A stretch of DNA of 64,000 nucleotides from Lachnospiraceae bacterium (lineage in GTDB: Bacteria > Bacillota > Clostridia > Lachnospirales > Lachnospiraceae), in contig JAFQOW010000001.1 in the NCBI GenBank assembly GCA_017412055.1, positions 1-64,000 of the forward strand, in the 5' to 3' direction. Positions 54,915-62,966 of the stretch are shown here, one piece after another; within the stretch, counting starts at the first letter, position 1, and each line of letters opens with the position of its first letter. The position numbers and the translations under genes were made by a program. Under the pieces are notes generated by a model. That model did no database searches and was not told the origin of the DNA. It saw only the letters and a program-made list of their open reading frames with translations.

Positions 54915-56717
54915 ATGAGTATAATTAAATCGGAAAATCTTGTACATAAATTTTCTGTTACAGACGAGAATGATAATATAATCGAAGAAAATAGTGCTCT
55001 CGACGGTGTAAATATAGAGGTCGAGGAAGGTCAGTTTATAGCAATATTGGGACATAATGGTTCTGGCAAATCTACATTTGCAAGACATATCAATGCCCTT
55101 CTTACGCCAGATGAAGGAACCTTATATGTAAATGGCTGGGATACTAAGGATGAAAGTAAACTATGGCAGATTAGACAGAATGCAGGTATGGTATTTCAGA
55201 ATCCTGACAATCAGATAATAGCAACAGTTGTGGAAGAGGATGTGGGATTTGGTCCTGAGAACCTTGGTGTGCCTACAGAGGAAATATGGGATAGAGTAGA
55301 AAAGGCTCTTAAAAGTGTAGGAATGTTAGAGTACAGACACAGCTCCCCTAATAAGCTTTCAGGTGGACAGAAGCAGCGAGTGGCTATAGCCGGTGTGGTG
55401 GCTATGAAGCCAAAGTGTATAGTTTTAGATGAGCCTACAGCTATGCTTGACCCTAATGGTCGAAAGGAAGTTTTAAAGACTGTTAAGGAGTTAAATGAAA
55501 AGGAAAATGTAACAGTTATTCTTATCACCCATTATATGAATGAAGTTATAGATGCAGATAAGGTATTTGTAATGGATAAGGGTAAGGTTGTTATGGAGGG
55601 AACTCCTAGGGAAATATTTACAAATGTAGAGGAACTTAAAAAGCTGGGACTTGATGTTCCACAGGTTACAGAGGTTGCCCATAAGCTTAAAGGTGAAGGA
55701 ATCAATTTAGGTGATTGCGTATTAAGTATTAAAGAATTTAAGGAAAAATATAAGCAGGTTACTGGGAAAGATATAGCATCCTTGAATATAAAGGAAAGTG
55801 CTAAGAAATATGACTTAGAAGAGCCAAGTGAAATTAGAGATAATAAGATTGTTTCGTTAACTAACAGTGATTTAGATGATAATTCTAAGGAGAACCATAA
55901 GAAACTTATATTGGATGCCAAAAAGCTAACGTATATCTATGAGGAAGGCACTGCCAATGAAAAGGGTGCGCTTAATGATGTGAGCATTAATATACATGAA
56001 GGAGAATTTCTTGCAATTATAGGCCACACAGGTTCAGGTAAATCAACACTTATTCAGCATCTTAATGGACTTATGAGAGCTGATTCTGGAACGATTTATT
56101 TTAATGGCGAGGATATTTATGCCAAAGAATTTTCAATGCCATTTTTAAGAAAGCATGTAGGACTAGTATTTCAGTACCCAGAGCATCAGCTATTTGAAAC
56201 AACTGTGCTTGAGGATGTTTGTTTTGGACCTAAGAATTTGGGACTTAGCAAGGACGAGGTTTTAGATGCAGCTAAGAAGGCTCTTAAGCAGGTTGGCTTA
56301 GGAGAGAAATATTATGAGAAGTCACCATTTGAATTATCTGGTGGTGAAAAGAGAAGAGTAGCTATCGCAGGTGTATTGGCTATGAATCCTGAGGTGCTTA
56401 TATTAGATGAACCTACAGCAGGCTTGGACCCAAAGGGAAGAGATAAGATTTTAAACCAGTTAAAGAAATTACAAACTGAGAGAAATATTGCTATTGTACT
56501 TGTGTCACACAGTATGGAGGATGTGGCAAAGTACGCAGAGCGATTAGTTGTAATGAGTGGTGGTAAGAAGCTTTACGACGGTGAGTGCCGAGAGGTGTTT
56601 AGCCATTATAAGGAGCTTGAGGAAATAGGCCTTGCAGCGCCACAGGTGACATATCTTATGGCTGAGTCTGGCAAGACGGTGATGACAGTTGATGAGGCTG
56701 TAGATATTTTGAGATAA
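54915..56717 (+). CDS. Fused EcfA1-EcfA2 energy-coupling factor transporter ATPase
   Basis: 600 residues holding two complete ABC ATPase domains in one chain. The first half has Walker [10 protein letters not shown] (residues 46-54), signature LSGGQKQR and Walker B with LDEPTAMLD. The second has GHTGSGKST (near 370), LSGGEKRR and LDEPTAGLD. In most Firmicutes EcfA1 and EcfA2 are separate adjacent genes. The Gln-loop motifs FQNPDNQ and FQYPEHQ are typical of the two different subunits. With EcfT it powers vitamin and metal uptake through separate S components. The start follows AAAGGAGAGCGACT. Confidence 0.92.
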   Translation: MSIIKSENLVHKFSVTDENDNIIEENSALDGVNIEVEEGQFIAILGHNGSGKSTFARHINALLTPDEGTLYVNGWDTKDESKLWQIRQNAGMVFQNPDNQIIATVVEEDVGFGPENLGVPTEEIWDRVEKALKSVGMLEYRHSSPNKLSGGQKQRVAIAGVVAMKPKCIVLDEPTAMLDPNGRKEVLKTVKELNEKENVTVILITHYMNEVIDADKVFVMDKGKVVMEGTPREIFTNVEELKKLGLDVPQVTEVAHKLKGEGINLGDCVLSIKEFKEKYKQVTGKDIASLNIKESAKKYDLEEPSEIRDNKIVSLTNSDLDDNSKENHKKLILDAKKLTYIYEEGTANEKGALNDVSINIHEGEFLAIIGHTGSGKSTLIQHLNGLMRADSGTIYFNGEDIYAKEFSMPFLRKHVGLVFQYPEHQLFETTVLEDVCFGPKNLGLSKDEVLDAAKKALKQVGLGEKYYEKSPFELSGGEKRRVAIAGVLAMNPEVLILDEPTAGLDPKGRDKILNQLKKLQTERNIAIVLVSHSMEDVAKYAERLVVMSGGKKLYDGECREVFSHYKELEEIGLAAPQVTYLMAESGKTVMTVDEAVDILR

Positions 56718-56782
56718 TCTCAATTGTAAACAATTGACGAGTTGATATTTTTGGAGCTAAAAAGTAGCTACATTGATAATTT

Positions 56783-57625
56783 ATGAAAGGAAACTTAATG
56801 ATTAGAGATATTACAATTGGACAATATTATCAAGTGGATTCTATTATACATAGATTAGATCCAAGAGTTAAGTTATTGGCTACGCTTATATATGTAGTGA
56901 GTCTATTTGTGACTAATTCTCCTGTAGGATATGCTATTGCTATATTATTTTTAGTTGGATGTATAGCATTGTCGAAGGTGCCGGCTAAGTATGTATTAAA
57001 GGGACTTAAATCATTGGTATATATTTTGATATTTAGTGCGACCTTTATTCTTTTATTTACAGGTGGAGAACATATTGTCTTTAAATACGGCATAATAAAA
57101 ATATCTAGAGAGGGTATTTATAATGCTATAGAGATGGTTGTCAGATTGACACTTCTTCTCATCGGTTCGTCAGTGATGACTCTTACGACAAAGCCAACAG
57201 ATATGGCGGACGGTTTAGAGAAGGCATTCGGATTTTTAAAGGTAATAAAGGTGCCAGTTCATGAAATGGCTATGATGATTTCTATTGCATTTAGATTTAT
57301 TCCAATTCTTGTTGAGGAAACGGATAAGATAATGAAGGCACAGATTGCCAGAGGTGCAGATTTTGAAAGCGGTGGCCTTATAAAGAAAGCAAAGGGGCTT
57401 ATTCCGTTGCTTGTTCCTCTTATCATTTCATCTATTAAGCGAGCACTTGATTTGGCAACTGCTATGGAGGCTAGATGCTATAATGGTGGGGAGGGTAGAA
57501 CAAAGATGAAGCCTCTTAAGTATAAGAAATGTGACTTTGTTGCATATGGTGTACAGGTAGGGTATTTTGTGATGATTATTGTGACTAATATCGTGGTGAA
57601 ATTAGTGATAAAGAATGTTATGTAA
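56783..57625 (+). CDS. ecfT: Energy-coupling factor transporter transmembrane protein EcfT
   Basis: 280 residues with five to six membrane segments (YVVSLFVTNSPVGYAIAIL, LVYILIFSATFILLF, LLLIGSSVMTL and others). The coupling-helix motifs with Ala-Arg-Gly (QIARGADFES and MEARCYNGG) that dock on EcfA are present. ATG 56783 opens MKGNLMIRD; ATG 56798 (MIRDITIGQYY), after AAAGGA, may be the real start and fits the family better. It lies 65 nt after the ATPase gene and is probably cotranscribed. Confidence 0.9.
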   Translation: MKGNLMIRDITIGQYYQVDSIIHRLDPRVKLLATLIYVVSLFVTNSPVGYAIAILFLVGCIALSKVPAKYVLKGLKSLVYILIFSATFILLFTGGEHIVFKYGIIKISREGIYNAIEMVVRLTLLLIGSSVMTLTTKPTDMADGLEKAFGFLKVIKVPVHEMAMMISIAFRFIPILVEETDKIMKAQIARGADFESGGLIKKAKGLIPLLVPLIISSIKRALDLATAMEARCYNGGEGRTKMKPLKYKKCDFVAYGVQVGYFVMIIVTNIVVKLVIKNVM

Positions 57626-57636
57626 ATTATTATTTT

Positions 57637-57683
57637 TTTATGATATAGGAAAGTTCTCTGAACTTCCTATATCATAAAAAACG
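57637..57683 (+). terminator. Terminator after ecfT
   Basis: TATGATATAGGAA-A-GTTC pairs with GAAC-TTCCTATATCATA over TCT. It is flanked by T7 upstream and A6 downstream, so it could act on both strands. The stretch right after it (TCATAAAAAACGCTCCGCGAG) is partly repeated at 48641-48660. Confidence 0.75.
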
Positions 57684-57797
57684 CTCCGCGAGGATGAGCA
57701 CTCGCACTAGAAGAATATGTCAGCTAACGCTGACCGTGCTCCGTTTTGTTCTAAAAATGGTTGTAGTATGTTTGTTAAATGACATCGAGGAAGAATT

Positions 57798-58553
57798 ATG
57801 GGAAAAAGAGTTTTACTTAGAATCGCTTATGATGGAACTTCATATTGTGGATGGCAGATACAGATTAATGGTATCACTGTGGAAGAAATAATTAATCGTG
57901 AGTTGTCGAATCTTCTTGGTGAGGAGATAGCTGTAATCGGTGCAAGCCGTACAGATTCAGGTGTTCACGCCCTTGGAAATGTAGCAGTGTTTGACACAGA
58001 ATCAAGAATTCCTGCTGAAAAAATGTGTTTTGCGTTAAATCAGAGACTACCTGAGGATATAAGAATTCAAGAATCCTTTGAGGTGCCAGCAGACTTTCAT
58101 CCAAGATACACAAACAGTAAGAAAACTTATGAATACAAAATATTAAATAGAAGATTTCCCATTCCAACAGAGAGGCTTTATTCTCATTTTGTGTATATGC
58201 CTCTTGATGTGGAGAAGATGAAGCAGGCAGCAGAGTACATTGTGGGCGAGCACGATTTTAAGAGCTTTTGTTCTAATCGTACGCAGGTGGAAAATACGGT
58301 TAGAACTGTGTATCAGTTAGATGTAAATGTGGAAAATGATATGATTCACATAGTTATATGTGGAAATGGTTTCCTTTACAATATGGTGCGAATAATCGTA
58401 GGTACGCTTATAAAGGTAGGCTTAGGTGTATATCCGCCAGAGCATGTGAAGGAGATTATAGAAGCAAGAAATCGTGATGCAGCGGGGCCTAAGTCACCTG
58501 CAACTGGATTGACATTGGTAAAGATACAGTACGAGGAATTGGGAGAATATTAG
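57798..58553 (+). CDS. truA: tRNA pseudouridine(38-40) synthase TruA
   Basis: 251 residues. The catalytic Asp53 is in ASRTDSGVHALGNVAVFDT. Further family segments are FHPRYTNSKKTYEYKI, GEHDFKSFCSNRT and GNGFLYNMVRIIVGTLIKVGLG. It converts uridines of the anticodon stem to pseudouridine. The start follows GAGGAAGAATT. ecfA-ecfT-truA is the usual order in Firmicutes, though a terminator lies before it here. Confidence 0.95.
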   Translation: MGKRVLLRIAYDGTSYCGWQIQINGITVEEIINRELSNLLGEEIAVIGASRTDSGVHALGNVAVFDTESRIPAEKMCFALNQRLPEDIRIQESFEVPADFHPRYTNSKKTYEYKILNRRFPIPTERLYSHFVYMPLDVEKMKQAAEYIVGEHDFKSFCSNRTQVENTVRTVYQLDVNVENDMIHIVICGNGFLYNMVRIIVGTLIKVGLGVYPPEHVKEIIEARNRDAAGPKSPATGLTLVKIQYEELGEY

Positions 58554-58557
58554 TGCT

Positions 58558-59193
58558 ATGGAAAAAGAACAGTATGATCACGCTATAGATTTGATAGAAG
58601 GTAAAATACAACCAGACCCAATACTTGTGGATTTGAACAATTGGTCTAAGTTGCATATGGGGATTGAGATTTACGATTACTTTTGTGAAAAGGTAAATGG
58701 TCTTACCAGACTTATGCTGGTAGTGTGGGATATTAAGATATTTCGCTCCCTTCATGATGAGTTTAATTATGATAAGATAAAGCAGACTATGTATGCAAAT
58801 GCATTTTCACGATTTGCTGCAAAGTATAATATGCATGAGGATTATCATAATCCGGAGAAAATATTTGTAGCATATGATTTTATAGAAAATGAGCTTACAA
58901 AGCGTAGCTTAAAAAATATATCAGATATTAAAGAAATTGTGAAAACGCTACATAATGATATTTCAGCTGTTGTCCAATATGATAAAATACTCTTTGTACT
59001 GTATAAGGAAGAAAAGCAAAAAATTAAGCATGAATCCGACGGTGTAAATGAGATGATAAAGGCAAAGATTAATGAGTTGGTATCAGAACATGATCTCTAT
59101 GGTACTATGGAAAATGGTGCATGGGTAGAGTTTTTAAGTCAGGAGTTTTTAGATAAAAACTTCCGTGGAAGTATAATTTACTATATGCATTGA
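58558..59193 (+). CDS. Protein of unknown function
   Basis: 211 residues, soluble, helical and charged. It opens MEKEQYDHAIDLIEGKIQ, has FCEKVNGLTRLMLVVWDIKIFRSLHDEF and ends YGTMENGAWVEFLSQEFLDKNFRGSIIYYMH. There is no signal peptide, membrane segment or catalytic motif that I recognise. It begins 4 nt after truA with only a weak site (GGGAG), so it may be translated by coupling. The promoter of rplM follows. Confidence 0.6.
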   Translation: MEKEQYDHAIDLIEGKIQPDPILVDLNNWSKLHMGIEIYDYFCEKVNGLTRLMLVVWDIKIFRSLHDEFNYDKIKQTMYANAFSRFAAKYNMHEDYHNPEKIFVAYDFIENELTKRSLKNISDIKEIVKTLHNDISAVVQYDKILFVLYKEEKQKIKHESDGVNEMIKAKINELVSEHDLYGTMENGAWVEFLSQEFLDKNFRGSIIYYMH

Positions 59194-59249
59194 TTTTTTG
59201 GTAATAAATCTTTGAGTATAAAAAACTTTAAAGAAAATAGAAAAAAGGT

Positions 59250-59278
59250 TTGACATACGGAAACTATTGGCATATAAT
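59250..59278 (+). promoter_or_regulatory. Promoter of rplM-rpsI
   Basis: A perfect consensus pair: TTGACA (59250-59255) and TATAAT (59273-59278), 17 bp apart, with a leader of about 200 nt before rplM. Confidence 0.9.
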
Positions 59279-59284
59279 GTTTAA

Positions 59285-59480
59285 TTGTGGCAGCGTGTGT
59301 TTTGACTGATTATCAAACACAGGATACCACGAGTCGCTAATTTGCAAGCCTCTCTTACAAGGCAGTGCAAATATGTTGGAGGAGCTGCTAGATGGCAGTT
59401 CGGGTTTTCAATATTTTGAACATTAACCCAAGTCAAAATATAGAAAATCAAAAATAGTCTTTTTAAATCAAACTTATAGG
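59285..59480 (+). promoter_or_regulatory. Structured leader of rplM-rpsI (candidate L13 leader)
   Basis: GTGTGTTTTGA..TCAAACAC near 59297-59321, GTGG..CCAC enclosing it, TTTGCA..TGCAAA in the middle, and GGGTTTTCAATATT..AATATT-like then AACATTAACCC near 59403-59431. L13 autoregulation through a leader is known in other Firmicutes; the position and length fit, but the match to that model must be tested by covariance search. Confidence 0.5.
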
Positions 59481-59491
59481 AGGAATAACCA

Positions 59492-59920
59492 ATGAAGACT
59501 TTTATGGCTAGTCCAGAGAAAATTGAAAGAAAATGGTATGTAGTTGATGCTGAAGGTTGTACATTAGGTCGTCTCTCATCTGAAATCGCTAAGGTTTTAA
59601 GAGGAAAGAATAAGCCAGAGTATACACCACACGTTGATACAGGTGATTATGTAATCGTAATCAACGCTGAGAAGATTGCAGTATCAGGCAAGAAGATGGA
59701 TCAGAAGATGTATTATCATCACTCAGATTACATCGGTGGTTTAAAGGAAACTACATTAAAAGAAATGTTAGCTAAGCATCCTGAAAGAGTTATCGAGCAT
59801 GCAGTTAAGGGTATGCTTCCAAAGGGACCTTTAGGAAGACAGATGTACACAAAGCTTCACGTATATGCTGGTGCGGAGCATCCACATGCAGCTCAGAAGC
59901 CTGAGACATTAACATTTTAA
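59492..59920 (+). CDS. rplM: 50S ribosomal protein L13
   Basis: 142 residues. [54 protein letters not shown] and [32 protein letters not shown] are diagnostic. It is an early assembly protein of the large subunit. The start follows TAGGAGGAATAACCA. rpsI follows after 25 nt. Confidence 0.97.
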   Translation: MKTFMASPEKIERKWYVVDAEGCTLGRLSSEIAKVLRGKNKPEYTPHVDTGDYVIVINAEKIAVSGKKMDQKMYYHHSDYIGGLKETTLKEMLAKHPERVIEHAVKGMLPKGPLGRQMYTKLHVYAGAEHPHAAQKPETLTF

Positions 59921-59945
59921 TTAGATCTGGAAGGAGGAAATAACA

Positions 59946-60344
59946 TTGGCTAAAGCAAGTTCAAAGTTCTACGGAACAGGTAGAAGAAAAAGCAGTATCG
60001 CAAGAGTATATTTAGTACCTGGTACAGGTAAGATTACAATAAACAAGAGAAGCATCGATGAGTACTTCGGTCTTGAGACATTAAAGGTTATCGTTCGTCA
60101 GCCATTAGTAGCTACAGAGACAGTTGATAAGTACGATGTATTAGTAAACGTACACGGTGGTGGTTACACAGGTCAGGCTGGTGCTATCAGACACGGTATC
60201 TCAAGAGCTTTATTACAGGCAGATGCAGACTTCAGACCAACTTTAAAGAAGGCAGGTTTCTTAACAAGAGATCCAAGAATGAAGGAAAGAAAGAAGCCAG
60301 GTTTAAAGGCAGCGAGAAGAGCACCACAGTTTTCAAAGAGATAA
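59946..60344 (+). CDS. rpsI: 30S ribosomal protein S9
   Basis: 132 residues. [23 protein letters not shown] opens the protein and RRAPQFSKR closes it; the terminal Lys-Arg reaches the P-site tRNA. It uses a TTG start at 59946, 8 nt after AAGGAGG, unusual for a highly expressed gene. The multi-branched palindromic element begins 3 nt after its stop. Confidence 0.96.
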   Translation: MAKASSKFYGTGRRKSSIARVYLVPGTGKITINKRSIDEYFGLETLKVIVRQPLVATETVDKYDVLVNVHGGGYTGQAGAIRHGISRALLQADADFRPTLKKAGFLTRDPRMKERKKPGLKAARRAPQFSKR

Positions 60345-60347
60345 GCA

Positions 60348-60496
60348 GTTACTTGCGAATCAAAATGTATATACAAAGCTCAGGAATGCTTGCATTCTAT
60401 GGGCTTTTGTTATATGCATTTTGATTCATTAGAATGCAAGAAATGACGAAATAAATGCGAAGCATTTATGAGTTATTTCTTGCATTTGCAAGTAAC
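60348..60496 (+). repeat. Three-way palindromic element after rpsI
   Basis: GTTACTTGC (60348-60356) and GCAAGTAAC (60488-60496) close two large hairpins. The first is AATCAAAATG.TATA..TATATGCATTTTGATT with inner GAATGC-TTGC-ATTC and an AAAGC/GCTTTTG step that could terminate. The second is AATGCAAGAAAT..CATAAATGC-type, ending in AATGC-GAA-GCATT. The whole forms a 149-nt three-way junction directly after the gene. Confidence 0.7.
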
Positions 60497-60532
60497 AAGA
60501 TATAACGTAGGGAAGAAATAAATAGATAGGAA

Positions 60533-60568
60533 GAAGAAACCCAGAGTTTACTCATGGGTTTCTTTTTA
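60533..60568 (+). terminator. Terminator before the restriction-modification region
   Basis: AGAAACCCA pairs with TGGGTTTCT over GAGTTTACTCA (itself GAGT-TTA-CTC paired), followed by TTTTTAT. Confidence 0.85.
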
Positions 60569-60642
60569 TATGCTGCAATTCATTGGATGTAAAAGTCATA
60601 ACATTTATGGTGAGAAATACTATGAAATACCACAAAAACACA

Positions 60643-60671
60643 TTGAAAACACAGAACATATGTGCTATACT
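60643..60671 (+). promoter_or_regulatory. Promoter of the helix-turn-helix gene and the restriction-modification genes
   Basis: TTGAAA (60643-60648), 17 bp, TATACT (60666-60671), about 36 bp before the start at 60708. Confidence 0.65.
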
Positions 60672-60707
60672 ATTGATAGTGTTTTAAAGAATAGGAGAAC
60701 TTATGCT

Positions 60708-60896
60708 ATGGATAATTATATGGAAGATTGGATTGGAATTGAAGCGGCTGCCAGCTATTTGGATGTGACGAAGGATACTGTTAGAAATTGGATTAAGAAG
60801 ACCGATATACCGGCACATAAAATAGGCAAGCTATGGAAATTTAAAAGAATTGAATTAGATGCATGGGTAAAAAGTGGACGTAGTGCAATAGATTAG
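60708..60896 (+). CDS. Small excisionase-type helix-turn-helix DNA-binding protein
   Basis: 62 residues. WIGIEAAASYLDVTKDTVRNWIKKTDIPAHKIGKLWKFKRIELDAWVKSG is a winged helix-turn-helix of the excisionase/MerR-like DNA-binding family. ATG 60708 is chosen because it follows AGGAG and the promoter; a longer frame from 60570 would begin upstream of that promoter. It lies 48 nt before the methylase gene. Such small proteins often accompany restriction-modification loci and may control their expression, or help excision of a mobile element. Confidence 0.75.
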   Translation: MDNYMEDWIGIEAAASYLDVTKDTVRNWIKKTDIPAHKIGKLWKFKRIELDAWVKSGRSAID

Positions 60897-60944
60897 AGTT
60901 CCAAAGTAATTAGAAATATAAGCTAAATCAAAGGAGAATTGGTT

Positions 60945-62966
60945 ATGAGTGAGACAAAAGTAATTGTTATACCTGATGGAAAGATATGTGATTATGTTGA
61001 CGGTAAATTTCGTAATGATACCCCTGAAGAATATGTAAGACAAACAATTGAAAAACGCTTAGTTAATGAACATAAATATTCACCGACACAAATTTCGATT
61101 GAATACACATTGCAACTTGGTTCAAAAAAGCCTCGTGCGGATATAGTTATTTTTGATAAAGATTGTGTTAATAAAGTTCAGGAAAATGTTAAACTTATTA
61201 TCGAATGCAAGAAAGAAACTGTAGATGCTCGAAATGCCAAAGATGGTGTTGAACAATTAAAGTCATATATGTCAGCGTGTCCAAATTGTGAATGGGGAAT
61301 GTGGACAAATGGTAAGCAAAAAGAAGTTTTTCGTAAATATGTAAATGATAAAGGTCAGATTGATTTTATGGATTACAATGATATACCGTCAGCGGATGGT
61401 AATTTAGACGATATTAATCGACCTAAACGAACCTCCTTGAAAAATGCTTATGATGACAATTTGTTGTTCGTATTTAAAACTTGTCATAATCATATTCATA
61501 TTAATGATGGATTACAGAAACAGCCGGCTTTTTTTGAACTGTTAAAGGTTATTTTCTGCAAGATTGAGGATGAGCGTAACATACCAGCACCTTTGGAGTT
61601 TTATACAACTTCCGAAGAACGTTCTAATCCTGATGGGCAATTAACTGTGCGCAAGCGTATTTCAAAAATATTTGAAAGAGTAAAAAAGAAACACGGAAAA
61701 ATATTTGACGCTAATGATGAAATCAAGCTTTCACCTCGTAGTTTGGCTTATATTGTGAGCGAAATTCAGAAATATAGTCTGTTAAATACTAATATTGATA
61801 TAAAAGGAAAGGCATATGAAGAAATTGTAGGAGCCAATCTTCGTGGAGATAGAGGTGAATTCTTTACACCAAGAAATGTTATGAAAATGGTTGTGGAAAT
61901 GATTAATCCAGCTATTGATGAAAAGGTGTTAGATAGTTCATGCGGTACAGGCGGTTTTTTGGTAACGGCCATGACACATGTAATTATGAAACTTGAGAAA
62001 GAGTTTGCAGATTCAATCGGAATTTGTAAAGGTGATTGGGATAGCGATACGGTTCGAGTATTTCAGGATAAAATATCTGAGATGGCTGCATCAAACTATT
62101 TTGGATTTGATATTAATCCAGATCTTGTTAAAGCAACTAAAATGAATATGGTTATGAATAATGACGGTAGTGGAAATATTTTGCAGACTAATTCATTGCT
62201 TCCACCTCATGAGTGGTCAGACGAATTTCGCTCTAAACTTGCAGAAGCTTTAGGGATAGATAAAGCAGAATTGCGTAATCATAATACCATTGGTTGCTTT
62301 GATGTAATAGTAACGAATCCGCCGTTTGGAAGTAAAATTCCTGTTAAAGATAAGAATGTTTTGGAACAATATGAGTTAGCACATATTTGGACCAATGATA
62401 AAAAAACAGGAGTATGGACGAAAACACAGAAATTACAATCCTCTGTTCCACCTGAAATTTTATTTATTGAACGATGTACTCAGTTGCTTGTACCCGGGGG
62501 CAGAATGGGAATAGTTTTACCTGATTCGATTTTGGGTTCTCCAGGATTAGGATACATTCGTGAATGGCTCATTAAGAATCATCGCATAATTGCAAGCATA
62601 GATTTGCATGCAGATACATTCCAGCCACGTAATGGTACACAAACTTCAGTTTTGTTTTTACAGAAGAAAACTCAAGAACAAAAAGATACTGAAGAGAAGA
62701 GTGGAATAATGGCAGATTATAATGTTTTTATGGCTATGGTTGAAAAGATAGGTCATGATAAAAGAGGAAATCCTACTTTCAAACGTGACAAAGAGGGAAA
62801 TGAAATTCTGGTTCCAGATATGAATGGTATGACAGCTAAGATGGAAAATGATAGTCGTAGAGAAATGGTTTCTCATGAACAAAAGAAAAAAGTTGAAGAT
62901 GACCAAACGTCAGATGTTCCAGTGATTTTTGATAACTGGAAAAAGCAGGAGGGGATTTCATGGTAG
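60945..62966 (+). CDS. Restriction-modification fusion: PD-(D/E)xK-like nuclease plus N6-adenine DNA methylase
   Basis: 673 residues. The N-terminal part (residues 1-170) resembles the type I R-subunit N-terminal nuclease domain: PRADIVIFDKD and LIIECKKETVD give the Asp and Glu-x-Lys of a PD-(D/E)xK site. The central HsdM-like part has GEFFTPRNVMKMVVEMINP, the SAM motif DSSCGTGGFLVTAM near residue 328 and the catalytic NPPFGS near 462. A charged tail follows. It overlaps the specificity gene by 7 bp. The RM chain plus separate S subunit recalls BcgI-like systems; cleavage activity is inferred. ATG 60945 follows AAGGAG. Confidence 0.82.
   Translation: MSETKVIVIPDGKICDYVDGKFRNDTPEEYVRQTIEKRLVNEHKYSPTQISIEYTLQLGSKKPRADIVIFDKDCVNKVQENVKLIIECKKETVDARNAKDGVEQLKSYMSACPNCEWGMWTNGKQKEVFRKYVNDKGQIDFMDYNDIPSADGNLDDINRPKRTSLKNAYDDNLLFVFKTCHNHIHINDGLQKQPAFFELLKVIFCKIEDERNIPAPLEFYTTSEERSNPDGQLTVRKRISKIFERVKKKHGKIFDANDEIKLSPRSLAYIVSEIQKYSLLNTNIDIKGKAYEEIVGANLRGDRGEFFTPRNVMKMVVEMINPAIDEKVLDSSCGTGGFLVTAMTHVIMKLEKEFADSIGICKGDWDSDTVRVFQDKISEMAASNYFGFDINPDLVKATKMNMVMNNDGSGNILQTNSLLPPHEWSDEFRSKLAEALGIDKAELRNHNTIGCFDVIVTNPPFGSKIPVKDKNVLEQYELAHIWTNDKKTGVWTKTQKLQSSVPPEILFIERCTQLLVPGGRMGIVLPDSILGSPGLGYIREWLIKNHRIIASIDLHADTFQPRNGTQTSVLFLQKKTQEQKDTEEKSGIMADYNVFMAMVEKIGHDKRGNPTFKRDKEGNEILVPDMNGMTAKMENDSRREMVSHEQKKKVEDDQTSDVPVIFDNWKKQEGISW

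Noticed and set aside
60570-60707. N-terminal extension of the helix-turn-helix protein
   Set aside because: The extra 46 codons would start upstream of a good promoter (60643-60671) and have no ribosome binding site; the conserved domain starts after 60708.
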